A stretch of 12,460 nucleotides of DNA, taken from Planctomycetota bacterium (GTDB lineage Bacteria > Planctomycetota > Phycisphaerae > UBA1845). The stretch spans positions 1 to 12,460 of the forward strand of contig JADFRH010000031.1 of NCBI GenBank assembly GCA_022561415.1, read 5' to 3'. The notes under the pieces are model-generated. The model was not told the origin of the DNA, did not search any database, and was given only the letters and a program-made list of their open reading frames with translations. The number at the start of each line of letters is the position of its first letter. Within the stretch, counting starts at the first letter, position 1. This document shows positions 10,801 to 12,460 of the stretch, piece by piece. A program made the position numbers and the translations under genes.

Positions 10801-12460
10801 CCGACCAGAGCTTACGCCACCTGCTGGTGGAACTGGCTGCAACATTTCCCGGAGGGGCGCGATGGATACTGCGCGAGCGGTGCGAACTCGGGCGGCGTGG
10901 ACGATCCGGCCGCGTATCTCCAGGGCCAATCGCGATATATCCACGGCAGTGGGCGGATGTCCGACCTGGCGTTTTGCCTCGAGACAACGGATGGCCCACT
11001 TGACTTCGACGCCGGTCCGCAGGTTACGGCCGCGTGCTGGAGTTGCGCCGCCGATGGGCCGCCGATATGTACGATCGAGACCGCGCTCAACTGCGCGTCT
11101 GACCAGGGCGTAGACGGCATCTGGAACCGGCTCGATCCCGACTGCTCCGGGTCTTTCTTCGACACGTCGGAGTTTCTTCGCGGCGACACGTGCTATGGCG
11201 CCACTCCGCAATGCGGAAACGGTACCGTCGATCCCGGGGAAGAGTGCGACGACGGAAACCTGGTGCCCGGCGACGGCTGCGACGCCGAGTGCCGGCTCGA
11301 ATGTCCGGGGCCGGGTGCTCTTCAAGAAGGCGCACGCGTGATCACCGACGGTCTGCACGCCGTCAACACGAACTGCACCAACACAGACGGACCGAGTGTG
11401 GAGTCGACCGAATTCGGAAGCGGTTCCGTCGGAAACGACGTGTGGTTCCACTATACATCCACCTGTACCGGCCGGCTGGTCGGCAACGGGTGTCCCAGCC
11501 AGCCGGGCCTTACGCAGAACGGTTGGGACACTTCGGACGGCGTGATTGCGCTATACCATGATCCAGATGATCCGACGACGTGTATTTGCCCCGGAGCGTC
11601 AGCAATCCCCCTATCCGATTCCTTCGCCAGCGACGAAGGTTGCAACGGCGTCGGCGACGCGGGATCGGGAATCGTCGAACGGATCGTGCTCCCCGGCGAG
11701 TGCTATACGATCCGTGTCACCAACTGGGGAACATCCCCGGAGACGGCCCGGTCCGGACCGGCCATGATCGATGTCGATTGCGTCGAGCCGTTCTGTCAGG
11801 TCTCGTCGCCGCCGGTTGTGGAACGCATCGCCAACGAATTCGGTGAACTCGTAGACAACACCAAGAACCGGTTCCTTTCGATTACCAGTGCGGATGTGGC
11901 CGCCAGTCAGGCCATCCGCGTCACGTTTATGGACCTCCCACCGCCGTACCGTGCATGGAACGGGCAGAAGCTCTGGGTGTCCGAGCCGAGCGAGTTCGCC
12001 GAGGCCTCTACGCTTGTCGTCGATCCCGACGGGCCGACGTTTCTCGCCGCGACACTCCAATGCGACGGACCGGCCGGCGACCCGACCATGTCGCTCTATC
12101 GCGATTGGAACGCCCTGGGCATCGTTCACGTTTTTCACGAGGGGATTGTTCCCGGCGGGATCTACGGCGTGGAATTGATAGGCAAGGGATGCCCGTTGTT
12201 CTACGAAAGCTTCTCCGAGGTCTTTGAAATGACGACGTCGAACCTGGGTGACACGATGGGGAACTGCATAGTGCTTCCATGCACGCCGGCGGATGGTACG
12301 ACCTCCGTCTCGGACATTCTTTCCATCGTCGGCAAGTTCGCGAGTGCCCCATCGGCCATCGCCAAAGTGCGGGCCGACCTCGAACCCCCGTGCGTCGATT
12401 TCATAATCAATATTTCCGATGCGCTGCAGAGCATTCTCGGTTTCACGGGTCAGCCCTATC
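7810..12460 (+). CDS. Giant secreted cysteine-rich modular protein with dockerin-like tail (3' end beyond window)
   Basis: The frame is open for 1550 residues from ATG 7810 to the right edge. Residues ~31-49 (LSVFLLILANLALPISLRA) are a secretion signal after an unusually long 30-residue start. Modules in order: residues 54-250, cysteine-rich with two 'CDDGLYC.G.E.C'-type repeats; 255-437, beta-rich; 440-470, 529-560, 744-777 and 795-838, 'ACC...C...GG...C' disulfide modules (one more near 211-249); ~580-742, a pre-peptidase-like beta domain ending in PAGTYYF; ~855-1050, a beta sandwich beginning AADDFVP; 1135-1165, a Myxococcus-type repeat (CGNGTVDPGEECDDGN); ~1173-1327, a second pre-peptidase-like domain (NDVWFHYT...CYTIRVTNWG); ~1329-1494, a domain with NRFLSI and HVFHEGIVP; 1495-1550, a dockerin-like tail. 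No catalytic motif was found, so a structural, adhesive or scaffold role outside the cell is inferred. Such mosaics are typical of planctomycetes. It has its own promoter, divergent from the transporter. Confidence 0.88.
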   Translation, partial: MSASRRDQPVGLARWEAPGAPGPGRVASQRLSVFLLILANLALPISLRAEPVACVFDYECDDCNPCTRDECVDGSCVSAALDECAPCGDGLFCNGTETCDGAGVCIGGELPCAASPELVCDEEGGDFNQGACVEPCRADADCDDGLYCTGDEVCTLRVCVGGTSAGAPCLDDSVCASGGFCGGVCRSPEPPCGSASDCVEAQQLCAHQGRCCASDGDCVILTRQLCLDQGGAWLDVGAIEDSPIDESGCNYFPIGGLPKYLVDYTCPSYASGLAPSGAFPVEVGPIGAASCLEIREIGDDYSIPVPDPSRPFFQVRTVRLMGAMKPESPIRLRFYDLAGTLVADFDSDAFVTTDAGLITMVPMPYRTIPATGWMTVESDEWVTPEGCLTWFSTDEVDVGSNDPTRMWVDGAPVTDFLPGVPDVLAFEIVGGFVEPPLGACCSADGFGCTEQLPWMCEQAGGFSYGVGARCRACSGFPFEACDIGADCRVCRDGVNRGLPCAGDEDCPLSVCAVEDTCEPIGPICTLSACCDSLTGACTNVTGGVCSDSDAACIEHADCATGTCDPPCPAGSEPLGPGSTCEPNCCQQPLATGADHCEDLTTIQQIPVPAFGEPPVIVTRTGEASGASLPESCPFFADDRVWWEAFEVDDCASVTIDLCCSEPVNPAPLTSLVEGCPCNGTLPPLDRFPKHVIRPDNCLYDDNATFFYGALPAGTYYFPIRPAPRGAATPYQLHITVSACGRAACCTGSTCTVLNEVECDALGGAFLGGFDSSQPISFVCPDTPGGLEDPCFYGACCTPQKGCDDGTGGFLICDPPTNCMDAATCVSVLGGTFHGGTTCRDGLELCTSCSIASESNCQFPVPAGRFGSGFLSDLTVPPNGVVAADDFVPQATTLTQLCVWGFYHDATLDNLNCIGAVEDEFRVRVYVDDHGLPGTLIGETLVTGTNISRDFEKGTGFGFMGIPEYTIPMSYTLTLDTPITGLVPGVTHWLEVANNTRGPTRAYATCWWNWLQHFPEGRDGYCASGANSGGVDDPAAYLQGQSRYIHGSGRMSDLAFCLETTDGPLDFDAGPQVTAACWSCAADGPPICTIETALNCASDQGVDGIWNRLDPDCSGSFFDTSEFLRGDTCYGATPQCGNGTVDPGEECDDGNLVPGDGCDAECRLECPGPGALQEGARVITDGLHAVNTNCTNTDGPSVESTEFGSGSVGNDVWFHYTSTCTGRLVGNGCPSQPGLTQNGWDTSDGVIALYHDPDDPTTCICPGASAIPLSDSFASDEGCNGVGDAGSGIVERIVLPGECYTIRVTNWGTSPETARSGPAMIDVDCVEPFCQVSSPPVVERIANEFGELVDNTKNRFLSITSADVAASQAIRVTFMDLPPPYRAWNGQKLWVSEPSEFAEASTLVVDPDGPTFLAATLQCDGPAGDPTMSLYRDWNALGIVHVFHEGIVPGGIYGVELIGKGCPLFYESFSEVFEMTTSNLGDTMGNCIVLPCTPADGTTSVSDILSIVGKFASAPSAIAKVRADLEPPCVDFIINISDALQSILGFTGQPY
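7853..7876 (+). repeat. GC palindrome element, copy 2, inside the signal-peptide coding region
   Basis: Same perfect palindrome as 7346-7361 (here 7860-7875) preceded by GGGAAGC, in inverted orientation to copy 1. If translation starts at 7810 it is read as the EAPGAPG part of the unusual long N-region before the signal helix. If the true start is GTG 7885 it would be untranslated. Confidence 0.55.
11212..11304 (+). other. Myxococcus-type disulfide repeat within the giant protein
   Basis: Encodes residues 1135-1165, with CGNGTVDPGEECDDGN followed by PGDGCDAEC. This matches the known cysteine-rich repeat found in myxobacterial and planctomycete surface proteins (TIGR02232 type). Only one full copy is present. 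Confidence 0.85.
12292..12460 (+). other. Dockerin-like C-terminal tail of the giant protein (incomplete)
   Basis: Encodes residues 1495-1550. Two related helices, SVSDILSIVGKFAS and INISDALQSILGFTG, each follow a D/N-containing loop (DGTTS and CVDFI), with RADLEPP between them. The duplicated loop-helix plan resembles dockerin or EF-hand-like repeats, although the calcium loops are degenerate. From memory, related planctomycete proteins end soon after '..G.PYPF', so the stop is probably just past the edge. Confidence 0.6.

Noticed and set aside
10105..11451. Minus-strand open frame of 448 residues antisense to the giant protein
   Set aside because: Composition is low-information and unlike any family; the sense strand carries clear cysteine-rich modules throughout.

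Overview
The window reads as a piece of a GC-rich, free-living bacterial chromosome, most probably from the Planctomycetota (a Phycisphaerae-like lineage). The main reason is the long right-hand gene. It encodes a secreted, cysteine-rich mosaic protein with repeated 'ACC...GG' disulfide modules, a 'CDDGN' Myxococcus-type disulfide repeat and a dockerin-like tail, a combination I know mainly from planctomycete genomes. No rRNA, tRNA, CRISPR array, insertion sequence or phage gene was seen. Both edges cut through genes: a peptidase on the left (minus strand) and the giant protein on the right (plus strand).

Layout. (1) 1-1831, minus: exported S41 C-terminal processing peptidase with a signal peptide, a long helical N-terminal region, a PDZ domain and an intact Ser-Lys-Gln catalytic set; its C-terminus lies outside the window. 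(2) 1832-2218: divergent control region with a fair sigma70-like promoter towards the peptidase, two dyads and a GC-rich dispersed repeat. (3) 2219-5110, plus: full-length uvrA, the damage-sensing ATPase of nucleotide excision repair. (4) 5074-7311, minus: an apparent operon of an NhaD-like ion transporter, a 61-residue zinc-ribbon-like protein and a membrane-anchored thioredoxin. The thioredoxin gene overlaps the 3' end of uvrA tail to tail. (5) 7312-7809: divergent control region with two repeat elements and a promoter for the last gene. (6) 7810-12460, plus: start and first 1550 residues of the giant secreted protein, open at the right edge but probably within a few codons of its end.

How they work together. 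The peptidase, the thioredoxin and the giant disulfide-rich protein all act outside the cytoplasm, so processing and thiol chemistry of exported proteins is a reasonable common theme, but nothing in the sequence links them as one system. uvrA and the transporter are housekeeping genes.

The points most worth a second look are: the giant modular protein and its tail; a small family of palindromic GC-rich repeats near gene starts, with one short copy apparently read in frame inside uvrA; and the Cys-to-His change in the first zinc module of UvrA.
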